Below the pieces are notes generated by a model. The model saw only the letters and a program-made list of their open reading frames with translations. It searched no databases and had not been told where the DNA came from. Made by a program: the position numbers and the translations under genes. A stretch of 34,947 nucleotides of DNA from Comamonadaceae bacterium (GTDB lineage Bacteria > Pseudomonadota > Gammaproteobacteria > Burkholderiales > Burkholderiaceae_C), in contig JAIXWZ010000010.1 in the NCBI GenBank assembly GCA_027491035.1, positions 1-34,947 of the forward strand, given 5' to 3'. Each line of letters starts with the position of its first letter. Positions within the stretch are counted from its first letter, which is position 1. Of the stretch, positions 16,645 through 24,194 are shown in pieces.

Positions 16645-18033
16645 TCAATGCGCCGCGCCTTGCAGCTGCGCCCCGGGCTTGACACGCTGCAGCAAGGCCA
16701 GCATGTCGGCCTCGATACGCGAGAGCGCTTGCTCGGTGTGCCCTTCAAATCGCAGCACCAAAACAGGCGTGGTGTTGGACGCGCGAATCAGGCCAAAGCC
16801 GTCGGGCCAATCGATGCGCAGCCCGTCGATGGTCGAGACCTGAGCGGGCGCTGCAAACTGCTGGCCCAGCGCGATGAGCTCGGCCACCAGCTGGGGCGGC
16901 TCGCCTTCGGCACAGGCCACATTGAGCTCGGGCGTGCTGTGGCTGCTCGGCAGCGCGTGCAGCACAGCCGAGGCATCGGCGCTGCGGCTCACAATCTCGA
17001 GCAGGCGGGCGCCGGCGTAGCTGCCGTCGTCAAAACCGTACCAGCGCTCCTTGAAAAAGATGTGTCCACTCATCTCGCCGCCCAGGGGCGAATCGAGTTC
17101 GCGCATGCGCGCCTTGATCAGCGAATGGCCGGTCTTGTACATCACCGCCCGACCGCCCGCCGCCTCGATGGCTGGCGCCAAGCGCTGCGAGCACTTGACA
17201 TCAAACAAAATCGGCGCGCCCGGCACGCGCGACAAGACGTCGCGCGCAAACAGCATCATCTGCCGGTCGGGGTAGATCGTCTGCCCATCCTGGGTGACGA
17301 TGCCCAGCCGATCGCCGTCGCCGTCAAAGGCCAGGCCCAGTTCGGCATCGCTGCTGTGCAAGGCGGCAATCAGGTCGCGCAGGTTCTCGGGCTTGCTTGG
17401 ATCGGGATGGTGGTTGGGAAAGTGGCCGTCGACCTCGCTGAACAGCTCGATCACCTCGCATCCCAGGGCCCGAAACAGGGCTGGCGCCGAAGCACCGGCG
17501 ATGCCGTTGCCACTGTCGATCACGAGCTTCATGGGGCGCGCCAGTTTGACGTCCGAGACGATGCGCTGGCAGTAAGCGGGCCAAACATCGGCGACTCGCA
17601 CCTGGCCGGGCTCACGGGCCAAGACCCAGGACTGCTGCTCCATCATGGCGCGCAGGCCCTGGATCTCATCGCCGTAAATCGCGCGGCCGGCCAGCACCAT
17701 CTTGAAGCCGTTGTAGTCCTTGGGGTTGTGGCTGCCAGTGACCTGAATGCCGCTGGCGCACAAGGTGCTAGCAGCAAAGTAGAGCATGGGCGTGGTGACG
17801 GCGCCGACATCGATCACGTCCACCCCGGCGGCCGTCAAGCCCTGCATCAGGGCGGCGCTGAGCGCCGGCCCCGACAGCCGCCCGTCACGCCCCACCGCCA
17901 CCACGGTTTGCCCTTGCCGCAAGGCCTGCGTGCCAAAGGCCAGACCCAGCCCGCGGGCCACCGCCTCGTTCAGCGTCGAGGGCACCACGCCGCGGATGTC
18001 ATAGGCCTTGAAGATCGAGGGGTGCAACTGCAT
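16645..18033 (-). CDS. Phosphomannomutase/phosphoglucomutase
   Basis: A 462-residue alpha-D-phosphohexomutase that interconverts hexose 1- and 6-phosphates (mannose and glucose), supplying sugar nucleotides for LPS and exopolysaccharide. All four domains show their signatures. The phosphoserine loop TGSHNPKDYNG has Ser101; the metal-binding loop DGDGD is at 237-241; the sugar-specificity loop GEMSGH is at 319-324, and Glu/Ser there suit dual Man/Glc use; the phosphate-binding loop RASNTTP is near the C-terminus. It resembles the Pseudomonas AlgC/ManB type in length and motifs. It begins the leftward LPS operon and is divergent from ogt across 226 bases that contain a paired GTGGCCCAC motif. 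Confidence 0.95.
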   Translation of the reverse strand: MQLHPSIFKAYDIRGVVPSTLNEAVARGLGLAFGTQALRQGQTVVAVGRDGRLSGPALSAALMQGLTAAGVDVIDVGAVTTPMLYFAASTLCASGIQVTGSHNPKDYNGFKMVLAGRAIYGDEIQGLRAMMEQQSWVLAREPGQVRVADVWPAYCQRIVSDVKLARPMKLVIDSGNGIAGASAPALFRALGCEVIELFSEVDGHFPNHHPDPSKPENLRDLIAALHSSDAELGLAFDGDGDRLGIVTQDGQTIYPDRQMMLFARDVLSRVPGAPILFDVKCSQRLAPAIEAAGGRAVMYKTGHSLIKARMRELDSPLGGEMSGHIFFKERWYGFDDGSYAGARLLEIVSRSADASAVLHALPSSHSTPELNVACAEGEPPQLVAELIALGQQFAAPAQVSTIDGLRIDWPDGFGLIRASNTTPVLVLRFEGHTEQALSRIEADMLALLQRVKPGAQLQGAAH

Positions 18034-18130
18034 GAATGCCTTTTTCGGTGGTCCTCTCTCACGCCCGCAAGCGGCTGCGCGGGCCTGATCCAGGGCAAGT
18101 CCCGCGTGAGATCGAAGGATCGCATTTTAA

Positions 18131-18171
18131 GTGGCCCACCCGCGGCCGAGCGGGCTCATCGGTGGCCCACC
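18131..18171. repeat. Paired GTGGCCCACC repeats in a divergent promoter region
   Basis: GTGGCCCACC occurs at 18131-18140 and again at 18162-18171, 31 bases apart (about three helical turns). The inner GTGGCCCAC is itself an inverted repeat around a central C. The pair lies between the phosphomutase gene and ogt. A TAAAAT -10-like hexamer on the minus strand (18124-18129) abuts the first copy and TATCAT on the plus strand (18189-18194) lies beyond the second. They may be operator sites for a dimeric regulator; this is inference. Confidence 0.4.
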
Positions 18172-18259
18172 ATGTGGCGGCGCTCACGTATCATCAGCTG
18201 ACGCCCTGCTTGCCAGCGCAGCAAGGCCCCCGACACCCCGACACCCCAACACCCCCACC

Positions 18260-18760
18260 ATGCCCGCCGCCGACCTGCCTGTTCAAGCCTGCTGCGAAAC
18301 GCCGCTGGGTCCAGTGCGCCTGCTGGCCAGCGACCGCGGCCTGGCGGGCTTGTGGTTCGAGGACCAAAAGCACCGGCCCGATGCGCTCGACGGCCTGTGG
18401 CCCAGCCAGCCGCACCACCGGCTGCTGGTGCAGGCCCAGACCCAATTGGCGCAGTACTTTGCCGGCCAGCGCCAGCGTTTCGATCTGCCGCTTGATCTGA
18501 GCCAGGGCAGCGCCTTGCAGCAGCTCGTCTGGCAGGCCCTGCTCGAGATCGCGCCCGGGCAGACCTGCAGCTATGGCCAATTGGCCCGCCGCATCGGACG
18601 GCCGCAAGCGGCGCGCGCGGTGGGTGCGGCCGTCGGGCGCAACCGCCTGTCCATCATCGTGCCCTGTCATCGGGTCATCGGCAGCGATGGCGCCCTGACC
18701 GGTTATGCGGGCGGCCTGGCGCGCAAACGCGCCTTGCTGCAGCTTGAGGGCCATTCTTGA
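18260..18760 (+). CDS. ogt: Methylated-DNA-[protein]-cysteine S-methyltransferase
   Basis: A 166-residue suicide DNA-repair protein that removes alkyl groups from O6-alkylguanine onto its own cysteine. The DNA-binding and active-site domain covers residues about 85-165, with SYGQLARRIGRPQAARAVG (helix-turn-helix, Arg finger) and the alkyl acceptor PCHRVIG, nucleophile Cys136, followed by LTGYAGGLARKRALL. The N-terminal domain is short, as in Ogt, with no Ada-type N-terminal domain. The ATG at 18260 is chosen because upstream sequence contains the paired repeats and lacks family similarity. Its TGA overlaps the TTG start of the downstream transporter gene. Confidence 0.94.
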   Translation: MPAADLPVQACCETPLGPVRLLASDRGLAGLWFEDQKHRPDALDGLWPSQPHHRLLVQAQTQLAQYFAGQRQRFDLPLDLSQGSALQQLVWQALLEIAPGQTCSYGQLARRIGRPQAARAVGAAVGRNRLSIIVPCHRVIGSDGALTGYAGGLARKRALLQLEGHS

Positions 18761-19689
18761 ATTCGATCCGCTCCGATCAGGGCGCAGGGTGGCTGGCACA
18801 GTTCGTTGCACTGGGCGCGATCTGGGGCTCGTCCTTCATGTTCATGCGCCTGGCCGTGGCCGACTTCGGCCCGGTGGCCACCGCCACGCTGCGCGTGAGC
18901 CTGGGCGCCCTGTTTCTGCTGCCGCTGCTGCTCTGGCGCGGCCAGTGGCCGGCCCTGCGGGCGCGCTGGCGAGCGATCTTTTTCGTCGGCCTGCTCAACT
19001 CGGGCATTCCGTTTGCGCTGTTTGCCTTCTCGCTGCTGACGATCACCACCGGACTGTCGTCCATCATCAATGCCACCGTGCCCATGTTCGGCGCGCTGGT
19101 GGCCTGGCTGTGGCTCGGTGAGCGCCCGGGCCGGTGGCGCATCGTCGGGCTGGTGCTGGGATTCATCGGCGTGAGCCTGCTGGCCTGGGACCAGGCCGGT
19201 GTGCGCGAGACCGATGTGCATCCCATCTGGGCCATGCTGGCCTGCCTGGGTGCCTGCATCAGCTACGCGCTGGCCGCCAGCTACACGCGCCTGTACCTGC
19301 ACGATGTCCCGCCGCTGGCAGCGGCCACCGGCAGCCAGATCGGCGCGGCGCTGGGCATGGCCCTGCCGGCGCTGTGGCTGTGGCCCCAGCAAGCGCCAAG
19401 CCAGGCCGCCTGGCTGTCGCTGCTGGTGCTCGGCGCCCTGTGCACCGGCGTGGCCTACCTGCTGTACTTTCGCCTGCTCGGCAGCTCGTCGCCCACACGC
19501 GCACTGGCTGTGACCTACCTGATCCCGCTGTTTGCGGTGAGCTACGGCGTGACCTTACTTGACGAGCCCTTTACGCCGGGCATGGGCCTGAGCGCGCTCG
19601 TCATCTTGCTGGGCACGGCCATGGCCACCGGCATGATCGACCCTGGGCCGCTGCTGCGGCGCATGCGCAAGAGGCCCGGTGACCCCTGA
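18757..19689 (+). CDS. DMT-superfamily transporter (EamA domains)
   Basis: A 310-residue inner-membrane protein with about ten hydrophobic helices in two EamA repeats, a family that exports or imports small metabolites. FVALGAIWGSSFMFMRLA at the N-terminus and IGVSLLAWD at the end of the first repeat are typical, and the second repeat runs from about residue 150 (WAMLACLGACISYALAASYTR). The start is TTG at 18757; the TTGA overlaps the ogt stop by four bases and GAGG at 18746-18749 is seven bases upstream, so it is translated by coupling. No substrate can be predicted. Confidence 0.88.
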   Translation: MNSIRSDQGAGWLAQFVALGAIWGSSFMFMRLAVADFGPVATATLRVSLGALFLLPLLLWRGQWPALRARWRAIFFVGLLNSGIPFALFAFSLLTITTGLSSIINATVPMFGALVAWLWLGERPGRWRIVGLVLGFIGVSLLAWDQAGVRETDVHPIWAMLACLGACISYALAASYTRLYLHDVPPLAAATGSQIGAALGMALPALWLWPQQAPSQAAWLSLLVLGALCTGVAYLLYFRLLGSSSPTRALAVTYLIPLFAVSYGVTLLDEPFTPGMGLSALVILLGTAMATGMIDPGPLLRRMRKRPGDP

Positions 19690-19737
19690 TGGGGCAAAGG
19701 CCGGCCTCGGGCACACCGGCGCCTGGCGTTGCACCGA

Positions 19738-20661
19738 TCATGCGGCCGTCATGACAAAACCCAGGCGCGGGAAATGCACATGCACGGTGCCGGCGCGAGG
19801 GTCATGGCGACGCAGCACCAGGCGGCTCTGGCAGGCCGACACCAACTCGCCCACGCTCGCCTCGGTGCCCATCGACTCGGCCCGAATGCTGACCCGGCTG
19901 CCCAGGGGCAGGCCATGGGCATCGAAGAACTCGCCCGCCGCCAGCGCAGCCGGACGGCTCGACGCCGCCAAGGCCAGCGCCGCCTCAGAGCCAAGCGGCT
20001 GGGACTGCCCCTGGCCCAAGGCCTGCATCCGATCGAGCCATCGCAGCACTGCCGGCCATGGATCGAGCGCGGGCTGCAGCACACCGACCTGGGTGCGCAA
20101 AAACCAGAGCGGGTGATAGATCGAAAAATCAGCCAGACTGGGCTGCTCGCCCAGCAAAAAAGGCTGCTGCTCCAGCACTTGGGCCAGCCGCTGCAATTGC
20201 GTGCGAGCGGCAGCGACCGCCTCTGCCGCCGGCAAGCGGGCTTGACCGCCACGCATGGCCTGGCGGTCCTGCTCGAGCGCCTGCCGCTGACCGGCACTCA
20301 TCTGCCGATAAAAATGCGCCGCACCAGCGGGCTGAAAGCTAAAGGCGCTCATCACAGGAAACCACAGGGCGTCGGCCCACTGCGCCACGATGCGGGCCCA
20401 TCCTTCCTGCCCGAGCGGATAAAGGGAGGGCTCGGTTTGCCACTGCTCGAGGACATCGCAAATCAGGGCGGTGTCGCAGTAGACATCGGCGCCGATCTGC
20501 AGCACCGGGGTGCGCCTGTAGCCGCCAGTCAGGGCGGTCAAATCGGGTTTGGGCATGACCATGGGGATGTCCACGCTGTGCCACGACAGGCGCTTGTAGC
20601 CCAAGATGGAGCGCACTTTTTGGGCAAAGGGCGATTGCGGGAAATGGTGCAAAACGAGCAT
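19738..20661 (-). CDS. Glutathione S-transferase-family protein with C-terminal extension
   Basis: A 307-residue cytosolic GST-like protein. The N-terminal thioredoxin fold (about residues 1-80) has SPFAQKVRSIL in place of the Tyr/Ser/Cys catalytic motif and YRRTPVLQIGADVYCDTALI for glutathione binding. An all-helical domain follows (about 90-220). A C-terminal extension of about 65 residues (GSRVSIRAESMGTEASVGELV and ending HVHFPRLGF) goes beyond the usual 200-230 residue length and resembles a compact beta domain. It could bind a partner or substrate, but I cannot assign it. It is convergent with the EamA transporter and 104 bases from the asmA-like gene start direction. Confidence 0.85.
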   Translation of the reverse strand: MLVLHHFPQSPFAQKVRSILGYKRLSWHSVDIPMVMPKPDLTALTGGYRRTPVLQIGADVYCDTALICDVLEQWQTEPSLYPLGQEGWARIVAQWADALWFPVMSAFSFQPAGAAHFYRQMSAGQRQALEQDRQAMRGGQARLPAAEAVAAARTQLQRLAQVLEQQPFLLGEQPSLADFSIYHPLWFLRTQVGVLQPALDPWPAVLRWLDRMQALGQGQSQPLGSEAALALAASSRPAALAAGEFFDAHGLPLGSRVSIRAESMGTEASVGELVSACQSRLVLRRHDPRAGTVHVHFPRLGFVMTAA

Positions 20662-20769
20662 GGGTGGGCCGCTCCAGACAAAACGCTGGTCTCATCATCA
20701 GGGCCCGCACCGCTTTCTCCCGTCATGGGCGCGACATCAACAAGGGCACGCCAGGCCAGCGTGGCCGCA

Positions 20770-22731
20770 TCAACGCCCCAACACGCCCTTGAGCAGGTCT
20801 CTGGCCTTGTCCTTGACCGCCTCCTCGGCGCGCGTCTTGACCTCGCGCTTTTTCTCCTCGATCTGGGCCTTGGCGCTCTCCTGCAGCATGGCGCCCCAGT
20901 CGAGCTGGTACTTCAGCGCATCAAAGGGGCCGCTGGCGCGCACCGCCAGCGTCAGGCCCTTGAGGTCGGCCGCGTCCTTGCCGCCCTGCCCCTGACCGCT
21001 GGCCACCGCGCTGACGCGGGCCAGGTAGTTGAGCTGACCGCCGGGCAGGTCCACCTCGCCCGCGCCCGACAGACGCAGAAAAGGCGACTTCATGCGCAAG
21101 TCGTCGCTGCGGGCCACACCGCCGGCAATCTTGAAGCTCGCCGCCAGCTCTGAAAAATCGGTCTTCTGTGCAGCCTGCGCCGCCTGCGTGCTCTGACCTT
21201 GACCGATGCGCGCTTTGATCTCTCGCAGGCTCTGCGCCAGGTTGATCCCCTTGAGCGCGCCGTCGCGCAGACTCACAGAGGCGCTGCCCGCCAGCGTCTT
21301 CTTGAACTCGGAGAGCGTCTGACCGCGAGCCTGGACATCAAGCACCACCGTGCCGCGGCCTTCGAGCAGGTCTTTGGCCAGTACATCCTTCATCAGCGGC
21401 TCGATGCTCACGTCGCTGAGCGTCTGGCGCACACTCACGCGCTGCTCGTGCGCATTGACGGCCAAGCTGCCGGCGGCGCTGCCCTGATAGAGCTTCAGAC
21501 TCAGCGGCGAGACCGTCAGTTGGCCGCCCGCCAAGGCCATGCGCGCATCGAGCTCGGACAACTTCAGACCCGAGACCTGCAAGGCGCCCACGCGCACCCT
21601 GCCCTGCACCGCAGGCGCGCCCTTCAAGGCACTCAGGTCAAGCCCAGGGTCCGCGCCGGCCCCGCCCTGACCGCCCGCCACTGGGCTGGCCTTGGGCGGC
21701 AGGTATTGGTCGATGTTGAGCTGGTCGACCTCAAGGTCAAAGCCCAGTGCCAGCGGCGAAAAGCTGCGCACTTCAACGCGGCTGGCGATTTTGGATTGAT
21801 CGAAGCGAGTGGCCAGGGCCAGCGAAGCGCTGCCCTTGCCCAGATCGACGGCCAGGCTGCCCTGTAGCGGCAGCTGCAGCGGCTTGCGCGGCATGTCCGG
21901 GTGGCTGAGCTCTGCGCTGCCTGACAGCGCGCCAATGCGCAGCACCTGGCCCTGGCCCTGCAGGGCACCCAGCGAAAGCTGCAGCTTGGCACTTCGCCCC
22001 TGGCCTTGCAGCAGCGCGCCGATCGTGACCGCGTCGCCACTGAAGCGATCGGGCGCGAGCTGCAGCTTGGGCGCATCAACCGAAAGGCTCAGGCCATCGG
22101 TGGCACTGCGCCCGGCCACGCGCACGCTCAGCCGCTCGATGCTGGCCGTCTTGGCGCCGGTATCGGCCTGCACCCGGCCAGTGGAGAGGTCGAGTTGATC
22201 GATGCGCAGCTGCTGGCCCGAGCGCTCATCGCGCCAGCTCAACTGGCCATCGGTCAGTGCCAGGCCCGCGATGTCGATGCGCAGGGCCTGAGTCGGCGGC
22301 TGGGCGCCTGCCCGCTCGGCCGGCTCGCTGGCCGCACGCTTGAGCAGGTCATCGATGTTCAGGCTGCCGTCCTTGCGCCGGACCACGGCGGCCTTCAGGC
22401 CCTTGACCGCAAGTTCATGCACCTGCACCTGGCGGCCCAGCAAGGGCCACAGCGCCACCGACACGCGCGCCGATTGCATTGCCGCAAAAGGCTCTCTGCT
22501 GCCGCGCTCGGACAAGGTGACCGCGCCCAGCACCACGCCCACGTCGGGCCACACCGACAACTGCGGCTGACCTTCGATCACCAGGGTGCGCTGGTACTGC
22601 TCGAGCACCGCTTTGCTCACCTCGGCCTTGAGCCGGTTGCCGTCAAACAGGGCAAAGGCCAGCGCCAGCGCCACGGCCAGCAGACCCAGCACCGCAAGCA
22701 CCACCCAAGCCAAAATTCGAAACACTTTCAT
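20770..22731 (-). CDS. AsmA-family inner-membrane/periplasmic protein
   Basis: A 653-residue AsmA-family protein, a group of inner-membrane proteins with a large periplasmic body linked to phospholipid transport and outer-membrane assembly. The N-terminus has a transmembrane anchor (ILAWVVLAVLGLLAVALALAF) followed by the conserved AsmA domain, with LKAEVSKAV and IDDLLKRAA. The C-terminal AsmA_2 region has TVVLDVQARGQTLSEFKKTLAGSASV and GALKGINLAQSLR, and the extreme C-terminus is a charged coil (EEKKREVKTRAEEAVKDKARD) as in AsmA. The start at 22731 has GAGG about nine bases upstream. A TTGGCA-18-TATACT promoter lies just above it. Being separated from the patatin gene, it is probably transcribed alone. 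Confidence 0.9.
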   Translation of the reverse strand: MKVFRILAWVVLAVLGLLAVALALAFALFDGNRLKAEVSKAVLEQYQRTLVIEGQPQLSVWPDVGVVLGAVTLSERGSREPFAAMQSARVSVALWPLLGRQVQVHELAVKGLKAAVVRRKDGSLNIDDLLKRAASEPAERAGAQPPTQALRIDIAGLALTDGQLSWRDERSGQQLRIDQLDLSTGRVQADTGAKTASIERLSVRVAGRSATDGLSLSVDAPKLQLAPDRFSGDAVTIGALLQGQGRSAKLQLSLGALQGQGQVLRIGALSGSAELSHPDMPRKPLQLPLQGSLAVDLGKGSASLALATRFDQSKIASRVEVRSFSPLALGFDLEVDQLNIDQYLPPKASPVAGGQGGAGADPGLDLSALKGAPAVQGRVRVGALQVSGLKLSELDARMALAGGQLTVSPLSLKLYQGSAAGSLAVNAHEQRVSVRQTLSDVSIEPLMKDVLAKDLLEGRGTVVLDVQARGQTLSEFKKTLAGSASVSLRDGALKGINLAQSLREIKARIGQGQSTQAAQAAQKTDFSELAASFKIAGGVARSDDLRMKSPFLRLSGAGEVDLPGGQLNYLARVSAVASGQGQGGKDAADLKGLTLAVRASGPFDALKYQLDWGAMLQESAKAQIEEKKREVKTRAEEAVKDKARDLLKGVLGR

Positions 22732-22779
22732 GGCGTCAACCTCGTTCGGCCCAAGGAGGCCACTCAATTCAGTGAAGTA

Positions 22780-22809
22780 AGTATAAAGACCACAAAAATT
22801 GGGTGCCAA
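22780..22809 (-). promoter_or_regulatory. Candidate sigma-70 promoter of the asmA-like gene
   Basis: On the minus strand TTGGCA (22809-22804) is five of six matches to the -35 consensus and TATACT (22785-22780) five of six to the -10, with an 18-base spacer. The -10 is 49 bases before the ATG. The -35 lies in the 3' arm of a hairpin at 22801-22820. Confidence 0.5.
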
Positions 22810-22820
22810 GCCTGGCGCCC
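22793..22820 (-). other. Hairpin with T-run in the asmA upstream region
   Basis: On the minus strand GGGCGCCA, a GGCT loop and TGGCACCC form an eight-pair stem with one G-T wobble, followed by AATTTTTG. It looks like an intrinsic terminator, but no minus-strand gene precedes it, since the patatin gene reads the other way. It may be the end of an unannotated short transcript, a guard against antisense reading, or an operator-like palindrome overlapping the asmA -35 element. Confidence 0.4.
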
Positions 22821-22997
22821 ATTGTTCCCACCCGCAGCCCGCGCGCGCCTGCGCACTTTGCGCATCAGCGTGTCATGACAATGCCCGTGGGCCAGGCAGC
22901 GAGCAGGCCGCCGCATCGGGGGGCCCGCGCAATTGGGCTGGCCTACGGGTTCCCACGCAGACCGATCACCGCAGGCCGGTCAACAATAGCCCGCGTG

Positions 22998-24182
22998 ATG
23001 AGCACCGGGCTGATTCTTTCCGGCGGAGGCGCGCGCGCCGCCTACCAGGTGGGCGTGCTGGCCGAGATCGTGCGCATCGGAGAGCAAGCCGGGGCCGATA
23101 CCCACAGCCTGTTTCCCGTGATCTGCGGCACATCGGCCGGCGCCATCAATGCAGCCGCGCTGGCTTGCGGGGCCGACGACACGCCCGCGGCGGTGCAGTC
23201 CCTGCTCGACGTGTGGGGCGGCTTTCGGGTCGCCCAGGTCTATGAGTCCGATGTGCTCAGCGCCATGGGTTCGGGCGCGCGCTGGCTGTCGCTGTTTTCG
23301 CTGGGCTGGCTGATCCGCCAAAAGAAGCTGCGGCCGCGCTTTTTGCTCAACAACGCCCCGCTGGGCCAACTGCTCGAGCAGCGCCTGCCCATGCACCGAC
23401 TGTCCGGCCTGCTGCACACAGGGGCTTTGCAGGCCTTAGGCATCAGCGCCTTCAACTACAGCAGCGGCGAACATGTGACCTTCTACCAAAGCGCCCGGCC
23501 GATCGCGCCCTGGCGGCGCAACCAGCGCAAGGCCTTGCGCTGCGAAATCGGCCACCGCCATCTGCTGGCCAGCGCTGGCATTCCCCTCGTGTTTCCCGCC
23601 ATCGAACTGCCCGACGGACAGGCCCACAGCTGGTTTGGCGACGGCTCGATGCGCCAGATCGCGCCCATTTCACCGGCCATCCACCTCGGCGCTGACCGCA
23701 TCTTGGTCATCGGCGCGGGCCGCATGCTCGAGCCTGCCGCAGCGCCAGCGGGCAACGGCGGCTACCCCTCAGTCGCCCAGGTTGCCGGCCACGCGCTGGC
23801 CAGCATCTTTCTTGACGCGATTGCAGTCGATGTCGAACGGCTGCACCGCACCAACCAGACGCTGCGGGCGATGACGGCCGAGCAGCGCGCAGCCAGCGGC
23901 CTGCGCCCCATCGATCTGTTGCTGATCGCGCCCTCGCAGCGGCTCGATGCGCTGGCCTGGGAGCACGCGCGCGAAGTGCCGGTGAGCGTGCGCGGCCTGC
24001 TGCGCATTTTGGGCAGCCGGCCCGGCCAGTCCGAAGGCCAAGCCGGCGCACTGCTGTCTTATCTGCTGTTTGAAGCGTCTTACACGCAGGCGCTGATCGC
24101 GCTGGGCCAGCGCGATGCGCAAGCGCAAGCTGCGCAGATCAGGGCTTTTTTTGGCTGGGGGCAGCCCCGTCCCATGGCTTGA
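22998..24182 (+). CDS. Patatin-like phospholipase
   Basis: A 394-residue serine lipase of the patatin family, which acts with a Ser-Asp dyad on phospholipids or acylglycerols. The oxyanion hole GGGARAAYQ is at residues 9-17, the nucleophile elbow GTSAG has Ser46, and DGS has Asp215 as the dyad partner. There is no signal peptide, so it is probably cytosolic or delivered to the membrane. The ATG at 22998 is chosen because it gives the classic N-terminus; GTG at 22995 is an alternative and longer frames lack family similarity. The region after the dyad (about 230-390) is a C-terminal extension that could hold a lid or helical cap. The ligase gene follows 12 bases later, so the two are probably co-transcribed. 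Confidence 0.9.
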   Translation: MSTGLILSGGGARAAYQVGVLAEIVRIGEQAGADTHSLFPVICGTSAGAINAAALACGADDTPAAVQSLLDVWGGFRVAQVYESDVLSAMGSGARWLSLFSLGWLIRQKKLRPRFLLNNAPLGQLLEQRLPMHRLSGLLHTGALQALGISAFNYSSGEHVTFYQSARPIAPWRRNQRKALRCEIGHRHLLASAGIPLVFPAIELPDGQAHSWFGDGSMRQIAPISPAIHLGADRILVIGAGRMLEPAAAPAGNGGYPSVAQVAGHALASIFLDAIAVDVERLHRTNQTLRAMTAEQRAASGLRPIDLLLIAPSQRLDALAWEHAREVPVSVRGLLRILGSRPGQSEGQAGALLSYLLFEASYTQALIALGQRDAQAQAAQIRAFFGWGQPRPMA

Positions 24183-24194
24183 ATCTCATCGTTT

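Noticed and set aside
16390..18201. 603-codon plus-strand frame opposite the phosphomutase and waaC genes
   Set aside because: It is antisense to genes with complete catalytic motifs, and its own translation has none.
18131..18259. Upstream in-frame extension of ogt starting at the first GTGGCCCACC repeat
   Set aside because: The added residues have no similarity to the family, and the shorter start gives a normal-length Ogt protein.
22794..22809. Sigma-54-like element (TGGCAC followed by a T-rich -12 region) upstream of the asmA-like gene
   Set aside because: The -12 half reads TTTT instead of TTGC and no enhancer-binding protein gene is near; the sigma-70 reading fits better.
24140..24182. 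T-rich stretch with GC-rich sequence at the end of the patatin gene
   Set aside because: The T-run precedes rather than follows the potential stem and lies in coding sequence, so it is not an intrinsic terminator on the plus strand.
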